Below, one piece after another: positions 24,918 through 33,498 of a stretch of DNA of 50,256 nt (positions within the stretch are counted from its first letter, which is position 1; each line of letters opens with the position of its first letter). This DNA is from DASVEE01 sp036399695. Lineage in GTDB: Bacteria > Acidobacteriota > Thermoanaerobaculia > Gp7-AA8. Both the position numbers and the translations under genes were made by a program. The stretch covers positions 1 through 50,256 of the forward strand of contig DASWMP010000362.1 in NCBI GenBank assembly GCA_036399695.1, given 5' to 3'. The notes below the pieces were generated by a model. That model had not been told where the DNA came from, did no database searches, and saw only the letters and a program-made list of their open reading frames with translations.

Positions 24918-25607
24918 TCAGAGGTGCACGGCCACCCTGCTGATGTTCTCCCAGAGGAACATGAGATCGGCCTCGCAACGGCGGCAAGCGGCGTTGAGCG
25001 GCATCATCGGGAGTCGCTCGAGGAGCCATCCGCCGAAGCGTGACGGGAAGGGCACGAGCTCCGGCACCGGGACTTGCTCTGTCCGATGGCAGCGGCTGCA
25101 CTCCAGGGTCATGAGCGGATCGGGTGCGCCCGGTGGCCGCGGCACGACGAGACAGGTGCTGTACATGTGGGCGGGGACGCCAAAGCAGGAGCCGTCCGGG
25201 CCCTCGTCCCACTTCTCGAGCATTTGCTGCTCGTTGATGGCATCGTCATCTGCAGAGGGGCCGAAGCGTCTCAGTGTTTCGGTTTCGATGTACCGCAGCA
25301 GTGCCGCGCGCCCTTCCGCCGTGTGCAGGCTGGGAGCTGCCCTCGCCCGCGGACGGCGCCAGTCCGCGGCGCGACCCAGACCGATGCGCGCTGCGACGGT
25401 CTGCCGGTACGCGTACTTTTCAGCGGGCGGCGACGGAGGTTTCAGGCGACAGCTCCGCATCTCCAGGTCGATCAGGGCCTCGCGGCAACCGGCGCAGATC
25501 CCGTCTGCCCGCGCTTCCGGCGTCGGAGCGAGGTTCCCGATGCTGATGTCGGCGCTACAGCGGCTGCAGGTGCGAGGGATCTCTTCCCAGGAGTCGGTCA
25601 CGGTCAT
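24918..25607 (-). CDS. Multi-zinc-ribbon protein of unknown function
   Basis: A 229-residue protein with several CXXC knuckles: CSRCSADIS and CAGCREAL near the N-terminus, CSRCHRTE at about 170 and CRRCEADL at about 210. These would make two zinc ribbons, one at each end, around an Arg/Pro-rich middle. No catalytic domain is recognised. I prefer ATG 25607 (MTVTDSWEE); a GTG at 25652 is also in frame. It is transcribed divergently from the XRE regulator gene, which makes the regulator its likely controller. Confidence 0.65.
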   Translation of the reverse strand: MTVTDSWEEIPRTCSRCSADISIGNLAPTPEARADGICAGCREALIDLEMRSCRLKPPSPPAEKYAYRQTVAARIGLGRAADWRRPRARAAPSLHTAEGRAALLRYIETETLRRFGPSADDDAINEQQMLEKWDEGPDGSCFGVPAHMYSTCLVVPRPPGAPDPLMTLECSRCHRTEQVPVPELVPFPSRFGGWLLERLPMMPLNAACRRCEADLMFLWENISRVAVHL

Positions 25608-25672
25608 GATCTTATCGCGGTTCTGGTGGCAGGTCGATACTTCTAGCCGCACTTGTGGTACAAATATAAATC

Positions 25673-26197
25673 ATGGCCTACCGCGAACAGATCCGCGCTG
25701 CCCGCCTCTCCAGTGGTCTGACCTACTCCGAGCTGGAGCGGCTCACCGGCATCGGGCGCCAGCACCTGCGCTCGTTCGAGGAGGGGGGCAACATCACGGT
25801 GGCGAGTCTGGAGAAGATCCTCTCGGCGATTCCGGGGCTGCCGCCGCTCGTCATCGGCAACACCGTGGCGGTCATGCCGCCGCAGAACCTGCCGGAGCTG
25901 CACCAGACGATCGTCGCGCTCTCGGGTGCCGTGCAGCATGTGCGCGCGCTGGTCGAGGAGATGCTCGCAGCCTCCGAGATCCGCGTCGTCGATACGGCGA
26001 CGTCTCGCGTCGATCCGGCGCTCGCGCAGGAACTGCTCGCGGAGGACAGCCGGCTGGAGCAGGAGGAGAAGGCCGCCGCGAAGCGAGGCGTGCGCAACGC
26101 GAAGCGCAGCCCGCGCGAGTCGAAGCGTGGGACCGCCGTCAAAGCAAAAAAAGCGTCGAAAAAGGGTAGGGAAACAGGCGTCCGGGTCACTCCTTAG
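25673..26197 (+). CDS. XRE-family helix-turn-helix regulator
   Basis: A 174-residue protein. Residues 1-60 form a Cro/C1-type HTH (REQIRAARLSSGLTYSELERLTGIGRQHLRSFEEG, then NITVASLEKIL). A helical middle follows (LHQTIVALSGAVQHVRALVEEML), then a long basic tail rich in Lys, Arg and Ala that ends SKKGRETGVRVTP and could bind DNA non-specifically. There is no Shine-Dalgarno; AT-rich sequence directly before the ATG (TACAAATATAAATC) could be a -10 of a leaderless message. Confidence 0.85.
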   Translation: MAYREQIRAARLSSGLTYSELERLTGIGRQHLRSFEEGGNITVASLEKILSAIPGLPPLVIGNTVAVMPPQNLPELHQTIVALSGAVQHVRALVEEMLAASEIRVVDTATSRVDPALAQELLAEDSRLEQEEKAAAKRGVRNAKRSPRESKRGTAVKAKKASKKGRETGVRVTP

Positions 26198-26200
26198 TCG

Positions 26201-26359
26201 ATGAATCGGAAGTTGGAGTTCCTTCACTCGCTCCGCCGCCGCGCGAAACTCCGGCTGGAGGTCTTTCACGAGCCGACGGAAACGGACCGCCGGCTCGTGC
26301 AGGAGCTGCTCGCCGAGTTGCGGCATCAAAGCTCGGACGCGTCCCACAAGCTCAACTGA
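26201..26359 (+). CDS. Possible 52-residue basic protein
   Basis: An ATG 3 bp after the regulator's stop opens a 52-codon frame (MNRKLEFLHSLRRRAKLRLE to DASHKLN). The product is Arg/Leu-rich and helical, with a polar C-terminus. It overlaps the end of the convergent TPR gene by 34 bp. The close spacing suggests an operon with the regulator, but there is no ribosome site and no family match, so it may be spurious. Confidence 0.35.
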   Translation: MNRKLEFLHSLRRRAKLRLEVFHEPTETDRRLVQELLAELRHQSSDASHKLN

Positions 26360-27891
26360 AGCAACCGGACGCGCTCATCGCTCGTGACGCTGTAGACCAG
26401 CCGCAATGCCGGAGAGACGGCCGAACCGGCGACGTGAATGACGCGCAGCCGCACGCCCTCGCTCACGAAGGGCGACCGGTAGGGTTCCCAGCGCAGAACT
26501 TCGAGCATCGTCTTCAGCGCCAGGTCGACGCCGGGGATGCCGGCGAGCTGTTCGAGCGACTGCCGGTAGATGGACGACTCGACGATGGTGTATCGCCCCT
26601 GGGAGGCCATTTCGAGCATGCGCTCGCGGGCTTCCTGCAACTGCGAATCTCCCTCGCGGCCGGCACCGGCGGCGGCGAGGAGGTCGAGATGGCGGCGCAC
26701 GTCGCTCTCGGGTAAGCCGGTCGACTGCACGAGCGCCGGCACGATCGCCTCGAGATCGACGCCGTCCATCTCCCGCGTCGTCACCGCCGAAGCCCCATCG
26801 GCGCGTCCGTCGCCGGCCGGTCCGTCCGCGTCCAGATCTTCCTGCAGGTACGCCGCGGCCATGAGCGCCTCCTGCACCTTTCCAGCGGAGGTGAAGACGT
26901 TGACGAGGTCCGCGAACATCTGGCTCATGAGCTGACCCTGCCCTCCGTCCACGAGCATTTCGGCCATCTTCAGCGATACCTCGGCGGCATCGAGCTGCAT
27001 GCCGCGGGCGAGGAAATCGCGCCTCGTTTCGTCCAGAGACAGGATCGCTTCCTCGACGCCCTGCTGGCTGGCCAGCGCATCGGCGTAGCCGAGCTTCGCG
27101 CGCTGAACCTCTGCCGTCATCCCGAGCTCTTCGAGTGCGGCAATGGCCTGGGGAAACAGCTCCGTAGCGGCCGCGAAGTCACGCAACTGCGTCGCGCAGA
27201 CGGCGAGATTGCTCAGCGAGCGTGCCACCGCTTCCGCGTCTCCATTCTGCCGGCCGGCCTGCAGTGAACGGCGGTACACCTCCTGGGCCTTGCGGTACTG
27301 CTTGAGGTTGTAGTGCAGGAAGGCCTCGACCTGAAGGGCCTTGTTCTGCCGGGCGGCATCGCCGCATGCGTAGTAGACGGCGGAGGCGGCGTTGATGCCG
27401 CAGAGCGCGGCGCTGTATTCGCCGAGGTCGCAGTGAATGATTGCCTCGACGAGCGTGATGTCCGCGCGCTCGACCGCATAGTTCGCATCGCCGGCCAGCA
27501 GCCCGGCCGCGCGCTTGATCGCGCCGAGCGCCACCCGCGGCCCCCTCACGATCCGCAACGCGTGCGCGTGCTCCTTCAACGTACGCGCGCGGAAGGCTGC
27601 CGCGTACTCGGTGGGACCGAAGGCGACATGCTCGGCAATCTCCCTGACCACGGTGGTGATCCGCAGCGCGCGACGCGGCTTCTGATCGAGCAGCACATGC
27701 GCCTGGTCGAGCAGCAGCGTGAGCACCTCCAGCGTGCGGCTGCGCGGCTCGCGCATGGCCAGGGCCATACGCCTCGACGGCCTGAGGTTCATGAGCTTCG
27801 CCGCCCAGGCCGCGGTTTCGACATGAGCTAACGCACCACTGTTGCAAAACGCCTCGAACTGATCGCCCGCGCCATCACGTTCATTCGACAT
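26326..27891 (-). CDS. TPR protein with RelE/ParE-like C-terminal part
   Basis: A 521-residue protein from ATG 27891 (AGAGGGG upstream). Residues of about 50-370 are TPR-like helix pairs (for example EVLTLLLDQAHVLLDQKPRRALR and ARSLSNLAVCATQLRDFAAATELFPQA). The last 70 residues (IPGVDLALKTMLEVLRWEPY, then LRVIHVAGSAVSPALRLVYSV and RVRLLQLSLWD) have the strand order and basic pattern of RelE/ParE toxin folds; this is only a pattern match by eye. No signal peptide is present. It is built like the TPR part of the 18076 gene but lacks the zinc finger. It may be a regulator with a partner yet to be defined. Confidence 0.7.
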   Translation of the reverse strand: MSNERDGAGDQFEAFCNSGALAHVETAAWAAKLMNLRPSRRMALAMREPRSRTLEVLTLLLDQAHVLLDQKPRRALRITTVVREIAEHVAFGPTEYAAAFRARTLKEHAHALRIVRGPRVALGAIKRAAGLLAGDANYAVERADITLVEAIIHCDLGEYSAALCGINAASAVYYACGDAARQNKALQVEAFLHYNLKQYRKAQEVYRRSLQAGRQNGDAEAVARSLSNLAVCATQLRDFAAATELFPQAIAALEELGMTAEVQRAKLGYADALASQQGVEEAILSLDETRRDFLARGMQLDAAEVSLKMAEMLVDGGQGQLMSQMFADLVNVFTSAGKVQEALMAAAYLQEDLDADGPAGDGRADGASAVTTREMDGVDLEAIVPALVQSTGLPESDVRRHLDLLAAAGAGREGDSQLQEARERMLEMASQGRYTIVESSIYRQSLEQLAGIPGVDLALKTMLEVLRWEPYRSPFVSEGVRLRVIHVAGSAVSPALRLVYSVTSDERVRLLQLSLWDASEL

Positions 27892-28092
27892 TCGCGCCCC
27901 TCTGGACCCGTTTGATTTTGGACCGGGGGCGAGGGTAGCACCGGCCAAAAATACCTTCAACGTACGTCGAAAAGGCCTTCTGGAAAGACTCTTATGTGAC
28001 TTTCTGGAAAGGCGGCGCGCTTCTGAGATGGACGCCAACGAGGCGTCGCTCCCGCACCCGCCCGCGGCCAACGGAGCAGGAGTGACCCCTCT

Positions 28093-28650
28093 TCAGGGAT
28101 GCTTCGCAGCCGCGGGCTTGCCGCAGGAGCATTCGAGGCAGCCGTGATCGGCGCACGTGCCGCAGGATGTCTTGACCTGTTTCCGCAGCGCCTCGCGGGC
28201 GCGGAAAACGCGGACGGACGCGTTGTTGGCGGTGATGCCTGCTTCGGCGGCGAAATCCTGCACCGGCGCGCCGTCCACGTCGATGCGGCGGATGGCCTGC
28301 TCGTATTCGGGTTTGAGCGTCGCGGCAAGGCGCGTGACGCAGCCGCAGATCGCGTCGCGCAACTCGGGCGGTGGTTCGACCGCGCCTTCCATCTCGCGGG
28401 CCAGCGCTTCGAGCGCCCGGTTCCGCGCGCCGTTGCGGCGATAGTGGTCGATCACCGCATTCCGAAGGGTGCGGTAGAACCACGCGATCGAGGACGTTTC
28501 GTCGCGGACGTCGACCGGCTTCTCGAGGCTTTTGACGAACGCATCCTGCAGGATGTCCTCGGCGAGGGCGTGGTCGCCCAGCCTCCGCTCGAGGAAGCCG
28601 AGGAATTGACGGTGGTTGTCGACGAGCTGGAGTGTGAGTTCTGAATTCAT
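28093..28650 (-). CDS. ECF sigma factor with Cys-rich C-terminal tail
   Basis: A 185-residue sigma factor with sigma2 (HALAEDILQDAFVKSLEKPV, then SIAWFYRTLRNAVIDHYRR) and sigma4 (LRDAICGCVTRLAATLKPEYEQAI, then DFAAEAGITANNASVRVFRAREALRKQ). It ends in CGTCADHGCLECSCGK, with Cys163, 166, 171, 174 and 176, a metal- or thiol-binding tail. The tail may let this sigma factor sense metal or redox directly, since no anti-sigma gene adjoins it. It is divergent from the YHS/copper genes and a plausible regulator of them. Confidence 0.87.
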   Translation of the reverse strand: MNSELTLQLVDNHRQFLGFLERRLGDHALAEDILQDAFVKSLEKPVDVRDETSSIAWFYRTLRNAVIDHYRRNGARNRALEALAREMEGAVEPPPELRDAICGCVTRLAATLKPEYEQAIRRIDVDGAPVQDFAAEAGITANNASVRVFRAREALRKQVKTSCGTCADHGCLECSCGKPAAAKHP

Positions 28651-28669
28651 GCGGTGATCGAAAGCGAAG

Positions 28670-28696
28670 TGTAAGACCGCCGCCGGTGATGCGTTA
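28670..28696 (+). promoter_or_regulatory. Candidate ECF promoter of the metal locus
   Basis: TGTAAGA at 28670-28676, a 15-bp spacer and CGTTA at 28692-28696 resemble the short GTAA...CGT pattern of ECF promoters. It lies 24 bp before the YHS ATG, between the divergent ECF and YHS genes. The pairing with this ECF factor is inferred. Confidence 0.4.
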
Positions 28697-28719
28697 GCTC
28701 AGTCGAAGGAGACACACAC

Positions 28720-28947
28720 ATGAACCACACGAAGACAGCGAGTACCACCGTAACCGACCCCGTCTGCGGGATGACCATCGACGCGGCGAAGGCGGCCGGC
28801 TCGTCGAGCTATAACGGTGAGACATACCACTTCTGCTCCCGCGGCTGCCAGACGAAGTTCGATTCAGCTCCGGCGCAGTACGCCGGCGCAGCCGGTGCGA
28901 CCGCGGCGGCGGGGTCCTGCTGCTCGCCTGGGCACTCCTGCTGCTGA
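28720..28947 (+). CDS. YHS-domain metal-binding protein
   Basis: A 75-residue protein with the YHS pattern TVTDPVCGMTIDAAKA, YNGETYHFCSRGCQTKF and a C-terminal CCSPGHSCC. Cysteines in the YHS core coordinate metals such as copper or zinc; the extra Cys-rich tail adds binding capacity. AAGGAG precedes ATG 28720. It is the first gene of the plus-strand copper locus. Confidence 0.9.
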   Translation: MNHTKTASTTVTDPVCGMTIDAAKAAGSSSYNGETYHFCSRGCQTKFDSAPAQYAGAAGATAAAGSCCSPGHSCC

Positions 28948-28971
28948 GACGTGAGAACAGCGGAGATCGTC

Positions 28972-29052
28972 ATGAAGCACGACGTGAGGGGAACGCACGG
29001 CACAGCCTTCTTGTTCGGGGATCGCGAGTTGCATTACGGTAGGAGCCGATGA
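28972..29052 (+). CDS. Possible 26-residue leader peptide
   Basis: A short frame from ATG 28972 (GGAG 7-8 nt upstream) to a TGA at 29050-29052 that overlaps the start of the next gene. The peptide is MKHDVRGTHGTAFLFGDREL and onward, with three His residues. The overlap suggests translational coupling, but it could be chance. Confidence 0.35.
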   Translation: MKHDVRGTHGTAFLFGDRELHYGRSR

Positions 29053-29447
29053 AACGCCGCGTCATTGCCGCAGTCTGGATCACGGGAGCCACCGTACCGC
29101 TCCTGATGGCCGCCGTGTTTCTCTTCGGTTGTTGCGTCCTCCCGTTTCACCACGTCGCGCATCAATTGATGCCGATCTGCGAGATGGCGGCGAACGTCAT
29201 CCGCGGCGACCATGCCGGGCACGAGCGCGATGCCGTCCCGCCGTCGCCGGCCCGCGAGAAGCAGGAGCCGGCGAAGCGGATCGCGACGGAAGTGCCGAAC
29301 ATGTTCCGTCTGCTGGCCGCCGATGCGGCGCCGCGTGCAGTCACCCCGGCCGCGACGACCGCCTACCGCAGCTTCATCACGCTCGGTGCGGTCCGCTGCG
29401 ATCGCGACGTCGGCCTGCACGCGCTCGTCCAAACGTTCCTGATTTGA
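29049..29447 (+). CDS. Membrane-anchored His/Cys protein of the metal locus
   Basis: A 132-residue protein with an N-terminal TM or signal segment (VIAAVWITGATVPLLMAAVFLFGCCVL), followed directly by FHHVAHQLMPICEMAANVIRGDHAGHE, which is rich in His, Met and Cys and fits a periplasmic copper or zinc site. The rest is Ala/Pro-rich. GGTAGGAG precedes the ATG. It reminds me of small periplasmic copper proteins in cop loci, but no family is assigned. Confidence 0.65.
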   Translation: MKRRVIAAVWITGATVPLLMAAVFLFGCCVLPFHHVAHQLMPICEMAANVIRGDHAGHERDAVPPSPAREKQEPAKRIATEVPNMFRLLAADAAPRAVTPAATTAYRSFITLGAVRCDRDVGLHALVQTFLI

Positions 29448-29563
29448 TCCCGCCTTCACGTGGCGCGCTTGCGTCGTGGGCCTTCGTGTGCCCGCCGATC
29501 GCTGCCTGAGCCGCGTACCTCCTCCCCCTACCGATTTGCAGTTCGCCCTGTAAGGAGTTTCCA

Positions 29564-30514
29564 ATGGAGCGTTGTCCCGGCATGAGCACCATGCGAGGAG
29601 CGCTGCTGGCCGTGGCTTTGATCGCCGCGGCTTGTGGCGGAGAAACGAGCGTTGCCTCGAAGAGCGCCGCCGCGTATCGTGAGGCCCAGGCGAAAGGGAT
29701 CCCTGTCGGCGGCGGCCACGAGCACGGGGGCCATGACGCGACCGCGACCGCCGAAATGGACCATAGCGCGCACGGCGCGACCGGCGTGGCTGCGGCGGCC
29801 GGCCATGCTGCGCACGGCGCGGCAGCCGATGCGCCCGCGGGCATGGATCACGGCGCTGTAGCCGCCGGAGCGATGGATCACGGCGCGCACGGCGCGACAG
29901 GTGCCGCCGTCGATCACGCGGCCATGGGCCACGGCACTGCGACGGGCGCTCACGCAGGACATGGCGCGTCAGCCAGCGCGGGAGCTACGGATCACGCGGC
30001 CATGGGCCACGGCACCACGGCCGACGCCCACGCCGGACATGCGGCCACATCGTCCACAGCAGCAGACGGACATCGTTCCGGAACACCGGCGGCTGCTGCC
30101 GGCCCGCACGCGCAGCACGGCACACAGACGGCGACGGCGCAGACGGACCATCGCCAGCACGGCGCGGTGGAGATGCCCGCCGCTGCCGGAGCCGATCCGC
30201 ACGCGCAACACCGTGCAACGGCCGCCGCACCGGCCATGGCCGCTACGCCGCGGTCTAACGCCGAGATGCAGCGCGTGCAGCCGGCCGCAACTTTGCGCCG
30301 CGACGCGTTCGACGCGCCCGCGGCGGCGTCGGTCGCCGAAGCCGCAAAGGCGGCGCAAGGGGGCGGGCATGAAGGGCATCCGATGCGCGGCATCACACCC
30401 GGCGAAGATCGGGAAAACCCGCCCTCCCCGATGCCGGCGATGCGCGACGGATCGACGGCCACCGCGCCTGCGCCGGATCACAGCCAGCACAACCCGCCCG
30501 CCGAAACCGAGTGA
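29564..30514 (+). CDS. His-rich repetitive lipoprotein, probable copper binder
   Basis: A 316-residue protein with a lipoprotein signal (LLAVALIAAACGGE). The mature chain is low-complexity, with repeated MDHSAHG, MDHGAHG, DHAAMGHG and GAHAGHG motifs over about residues 45-215. The dense His and Met residues are typical of periplasmic Cu(I)/Cu(II) sinks such as CopB- and PcoE-type proteins. The C-terminal 100 residues are Pro/Glu-rich and disordered. AAGGAG precedes ATG 29564. It is followed by the TolC-like and multicopper oxidase genes. Confidence 0.78.
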   Translation: MERCPGMSTMRGALLAVALIAAACGGETSVASKSAAAYREAQAKGIPVGGGHEHGGHDATATAEMDHSAHGATGVAAAAGHAAHGAAADAPAGMDHGAVAAGAMDHGAHGATGAAVDHAAMGHGTATGAHAGHGASASAGATDHAAMGHGTTADAHAGHAATSSTAADGHRSGTPAAAAGPHAQHGTQTATAQTDHRQHGAVEMPAAAGADPHAQHRATAAAPAMAATPRSNAEMQRVQPAATLRRDAFDAPAAASVAEAAKAAQGGGHEGHPMRGITPGEDRENPPSPMPAMRDGSTATAPAPDHSQHNPPAETE

Positions 30515-30530
30515 CGTGAGGACGAACCAG

Positions 30531-31940
30531 ATGAAGTACACGACCACAACTTTCCTTGGCGGCGCGGCGCTGTTGCTCGCGTCGTGCGTGAGCGTGCCGC
30601 GCGACGCGGGCGTCAACGACGTGCAGCAGGCCATCGCACAGCGTGGCGGGGGAGCCGTCGAATGGAGCGCGCAGCCGTCGCCGACGGACCACGAGCGCGT
30701 CGCGGCGATGTTGCAGGACGAGCTGACCGCCGATGAAGCGGTCGCCATCGCCATGGTCAACAACCCGCGCCTGCAGGTCACACTCGCGGAGCTGGGCATC
30801 GCCCGAGCCGATTTGATCGAAGCGTCGACCATTTCCAATCCGGTCTTCGAGGTCGAGATTCGGTATCCGGCCGAGCCCTACCGGCCCTTCGAGCTGACCC
30901 TCGCGCAGACGCTCATCGACCTCATTCAGCTCCCTCGCCGCCGCGCGCTCGGACGTGCGGCCTTCGATGCGGCGCAGATGCGCGTCAGCTCCGAAGTTCT
31001 GCGCTTCGCGGCCGGTGTCCGTTCGGCGTATTACGACCTGCTCGCGGCGTCGCAACAGGTGGCCCTCAGCCGCACGGCGGCCGAGTCCGCACAGACCGCC
31101 GCGGAAGTTGCGGTCAAACAGCACGCGGCCGAGAACATCACCGACCTCGATCTGGAAAACGAGCAGGCGCTGTACGAACAGACAAAGCTGGACCTCGCGC
31201 GCGCCGAACAGAACGTCGTACTCGCACGCGAAGCCCTGCTCCGTGCGATGGGTCTGCGCAACCTGACCGCCGAATGGCGCCTGCCGGCGTCGTTCCCCGA
31301 GCTGCCCACCGCCGAGCTGGAACAGCAGCAGCTCGAACAGCTCGCCGCGACGCAGCGCCTCGACATCGCCATCGCCCGCCGCGAGCTCGAAATGGCACAG
31401 CAGCAGGTGCCGATCGCGCGCCTGGCCATGCTCGAAGAGACCGTGCTCGATTTTCACTACGAGCGCGAGCCGGACGGCGCACACACGATCGGACCGGGCC
31501 TCGAGATCCCCATCCCGATCTTCAACACCGGACGTGCCGCACGCACGCGCGCGGAGGCGCAGTTCCTCGCCGCGCGTCACGCACTCGCGGCACTCGAATC
31601 CGAGACCGCCTCACAACTGCGCGCCGCGCGATCGACGCTCGCCGAAGCACGGGCGCGTGCCGAGTATTACCGCGACGCGATCGTGCCACGCCGCGCCCGC
31701 ATCGTCGAGCTGACGAAGCTGGAGCACAACGCCATGCTCGCCGGCGTCTTCCAGCTCCTGCAGGCCAAACAGAACGAGATGCAGGCCCGCCGTGACTTCA
31801 TCGAAGCACAGCGCGAGTACTGGAGCGCACGGACGAATCTCGATCGTGCACTGCAGGGCGTCGCCGGCGAGACCTCATTCACCCCCGCAACCGATCAGGG
31901 GCAGGGGAAGCAAGCCGACGTCACCAGAGGGGGCCACTAG
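30531..31940 (+). CDS. TolC-family outer membrane efflux lipoprotein (CusC-like)
   Basis: A 469-residue protein with a lipobox ending LLLASC (Cys at about residue 18), then the two OEP-type repeats of long helices: TADEAVAIAMVNNPRLQVTLAELGIARADLIEAS in the first half and LARAEQNVVLAREALL and RRELEMAQQQVPIARLAMLEE at the middle, with the conserved IPIFNTGRA turn. It would form the outer-membrane duct of a metal efflux pump. No inner-membrane pump or membrane-fusion gene is in this cluster, so its partners must lie elsewhere. ATG 30531, GAGG upstream. Confidence 0.88.
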   Translation: MKYTTTTFLGGAALLLASCVSVPRDAGVNDVQQAIAQRGGGAVEWSAQPSPTDHERVAAMLQDELTADEAVAIAMVNNPRLQVTLAELGIARADLIEASTISNPVFEVEIRYPAEPYRPFELTLAQTLIDLIQLPRRRALGRAAFDAAQMRVSSEVLRFAAGVRSAYYDLLAASQQVALSRTAAESAQTAAEVAVKQHAAENITDLDLENEQALYEQTKLDLARAEQNVVLAREALLRAMGLRNLTAEWRLPASFPELPTAELEQQQLEQLAATQRLDIAIARRELEMAQQQVPIARLAMLEETVLDFHYEREPDGAHTIGPGLEIPIPIFNTGRAARTRAEAQFLAARHALAALESETASQLRAARSTLAEARARAEYYRDAIVPRRARIVELTKLEHNAMLAGVFQLLQAKQNEMQARRDFIEAQREYWSARTNLDRALQGVAGETSFTPATDQGQGKQADVTRGGH

Positions 31941-31942
31941 CC

Positions 31943-33277
31943 ATGCCGTTCAGCCGTCGTAATTTTCTCGTTTCAGGCCTCGCCGGTGCGGCCACCGGCC
32001 TGCTCGCGAGCACGCGTGCATTCGGACAGCGCCTGCGCGCGCTCGGCGCGAGCGGTCCGCCGCCGAAGCCGTTGCGCGCGCAACGTGCGGGCGGACGCGC
32101 ACCGGTGGTCACGCCGAACGGCGTCTCGCTTCCTTACAAGATGGTGAACGGTGTGAAGGAGTTCCACCTCATCGCCGAGCCGGTGCGGCGTGAATTCGTG
32201 AACGGCCTGGAGGTGAACTGCTGGGGCTACAACGGCGTCACGCCCGGGCCCACGATCGAAGCGTTCGAGGGTGACCGCGTGCGCATCTTCGTCACCAACA
32301 AGCTGCCGGAGGGGACGTCGGTGCACTGGCACGGGTTCATCCTCCCGAACGGCATGGACGGCGTGAGCGGTCTCACTCAGCCGAAAATCCAGCCGGGCGA
32401 AACCTTCGCCTACGAGTTCACGCTCCAGCAGACCGGCACGCTCATGTATCACCCGCACTTTGACGAGATGACGCAGATCGCGCTCGGCATGCACGGCTTT
32501 TTCATCGTGCATCCGCGCGATAACGACGTCCGCCGCGTCGACCGCGACTTCGCCATCTTTCTCAACGAATGGTTCATCAAGCCCGGCACCGCCACCCCCG
32601 ACCCGACAGTGATGCTCGACTTCAACACCTTCACGATGAACAGCCGCGTCTTTCCCGGCACCGAGCCGCTGCTCGTCCGCACGGGCGACCGCGTTCGGAT
32701 TCGCCTCGCGAATCTGACGATGGACTCGCACCCGATCCACATTCACGGCCACGCGTTCTACGTGACCGGCACCGATGCGGGTCCGATCCCCGAGACGGCG
32801 TGGTGGCCGGAGAACAGCGTCAACGTTCCGGTCGGAACGTCGCGCGACATCGAGTTCACCGCCGACAACCCCGGCGACTGGGCCTTCCACTGCCACAAGA
32901 CCCACCACGTGATGAACCAGATGGGTCATGACCTGCCGAACCTCCTCGGCATCGACGCCTCGAGCACGCAGCAGCGCCTCGGTCGACTCGTGCCGGGGAC
33001 GATGGTCATGGGAGCGAACGGCATGGGCGAGATGGCCGATCACCAGGGAATGATGCCGATGCCGCGCAACAGCATCCCCATGCTCGGCGGTGCCGGTCCG
33101 TACGGCCCGATCGACATGGGGGGCATGTTCACGATCGTCAAGGTGCGCGACGACATGGACTACGGCCGCGATCCCGGCTGGTACCAGCAGCCGAAAGGGA
33201 CGTCGGCGTGGAAGGTCGATTCGATGTCGAGCACGCCCGCGCAACAACCCCCCTCGCACCAGGGACACGGCAGATGA
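31943..33277 (+). CDS. Multicopper oxidase, Tat-exported (CopA-like)
   Basis: A 444-residue two- to three-domain laccase-type oxidase. The N-terminus has the twin-arginine motif SRRNFLV, so it is exported folded. Copper ligands: HWH (128-130), HPH (170-172), HPIHIHGH (263-270) and HCHKTHHVMNQM (316-327), which covers the type 1 and trinuclear sites. A Met-rich C-terminal tail (MGANGMGEMADHQGMMPM) is like the Cu(I)-binding segments of CueO/CopA. It probably oxidises periplasmic Cu(I). The gene follows the TolC-like gene by 2 bp. Confidence 0.92.
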   Translation: MPFSRRNFLVSGLAGAATGLLASTRAFGQRLRALGASGPPPKPLRAQRAGGRAPVVTPNGVSLPYKMVNGVKEFHLIAEPVRREFVNGLEVNCWGYNGVTPGPTIEAFEGDRVRIFVTNKLPEGTSVHWHGFILPNGMDGVSGLTQPKIQPGETFAYEFTLQQTGTLMYHPHFDEMTQIALGMHGFFIVHPRDNDVRRVDRDFAIFLNEWFIKPGTATPDPTVMLDFNTFTMNSRVFPGTEPLLVRTGDRVRIRLANLTMDSHPIHIHGHAFYVTGTDAGPIPETAWWPENSVNVPVGTSRDIEFTADNPGDWAFHCHKTHHVMNQMGHDLPNLLGIDASSTQQRLGRLVPGTMVMGANGMGEMADHQGMMPMPRNSIPMLGGAGPYGPIDMGGMFTIVKVRDDMDYGRDPGWYQQPKGTSAWKVDSMSSTPAQQPPSHQGHGR

Positions 33278-33364
33278 AAGGGCGAATCGGCGCGGATCCT
33301 CTTCGCCGTCGCCGCGGCCGTCGTCGCCGCGACGCTCAGCGTTGTGGCGATAAGCGATCGGTGA
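33274..33364 (+). pseudogene. Possible frameshifted small membrane-protein gene
   Basis: ATG 33274 overlaps the oxidase stop (ATGA), a normal coupled start, but after MKGRIGA the frame becomes Arg-rich. In the next frame, ILFAVAAAVVAATLSVVAI (a clear TM helix) runs on to SDR and a TGA at 33362-33364. Removing one base near 33292-33295 would join them into a 29-residue membrane peptide. This is either a real frameshift or a sequence error. Confidence 0.35.
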
Positions 33365-33498
33365 AGTAACCACACGAGATGTCGTGCGGAGACGGAGGTC
33401 CCACCGTCGCCAACCAAAACCAGACGTCCCGCTGAAACGATTCACGTCCCTCCCTCACTACCTTTCGACTGAAGGGTCTGGTGTGATTCCTTTCCTGC

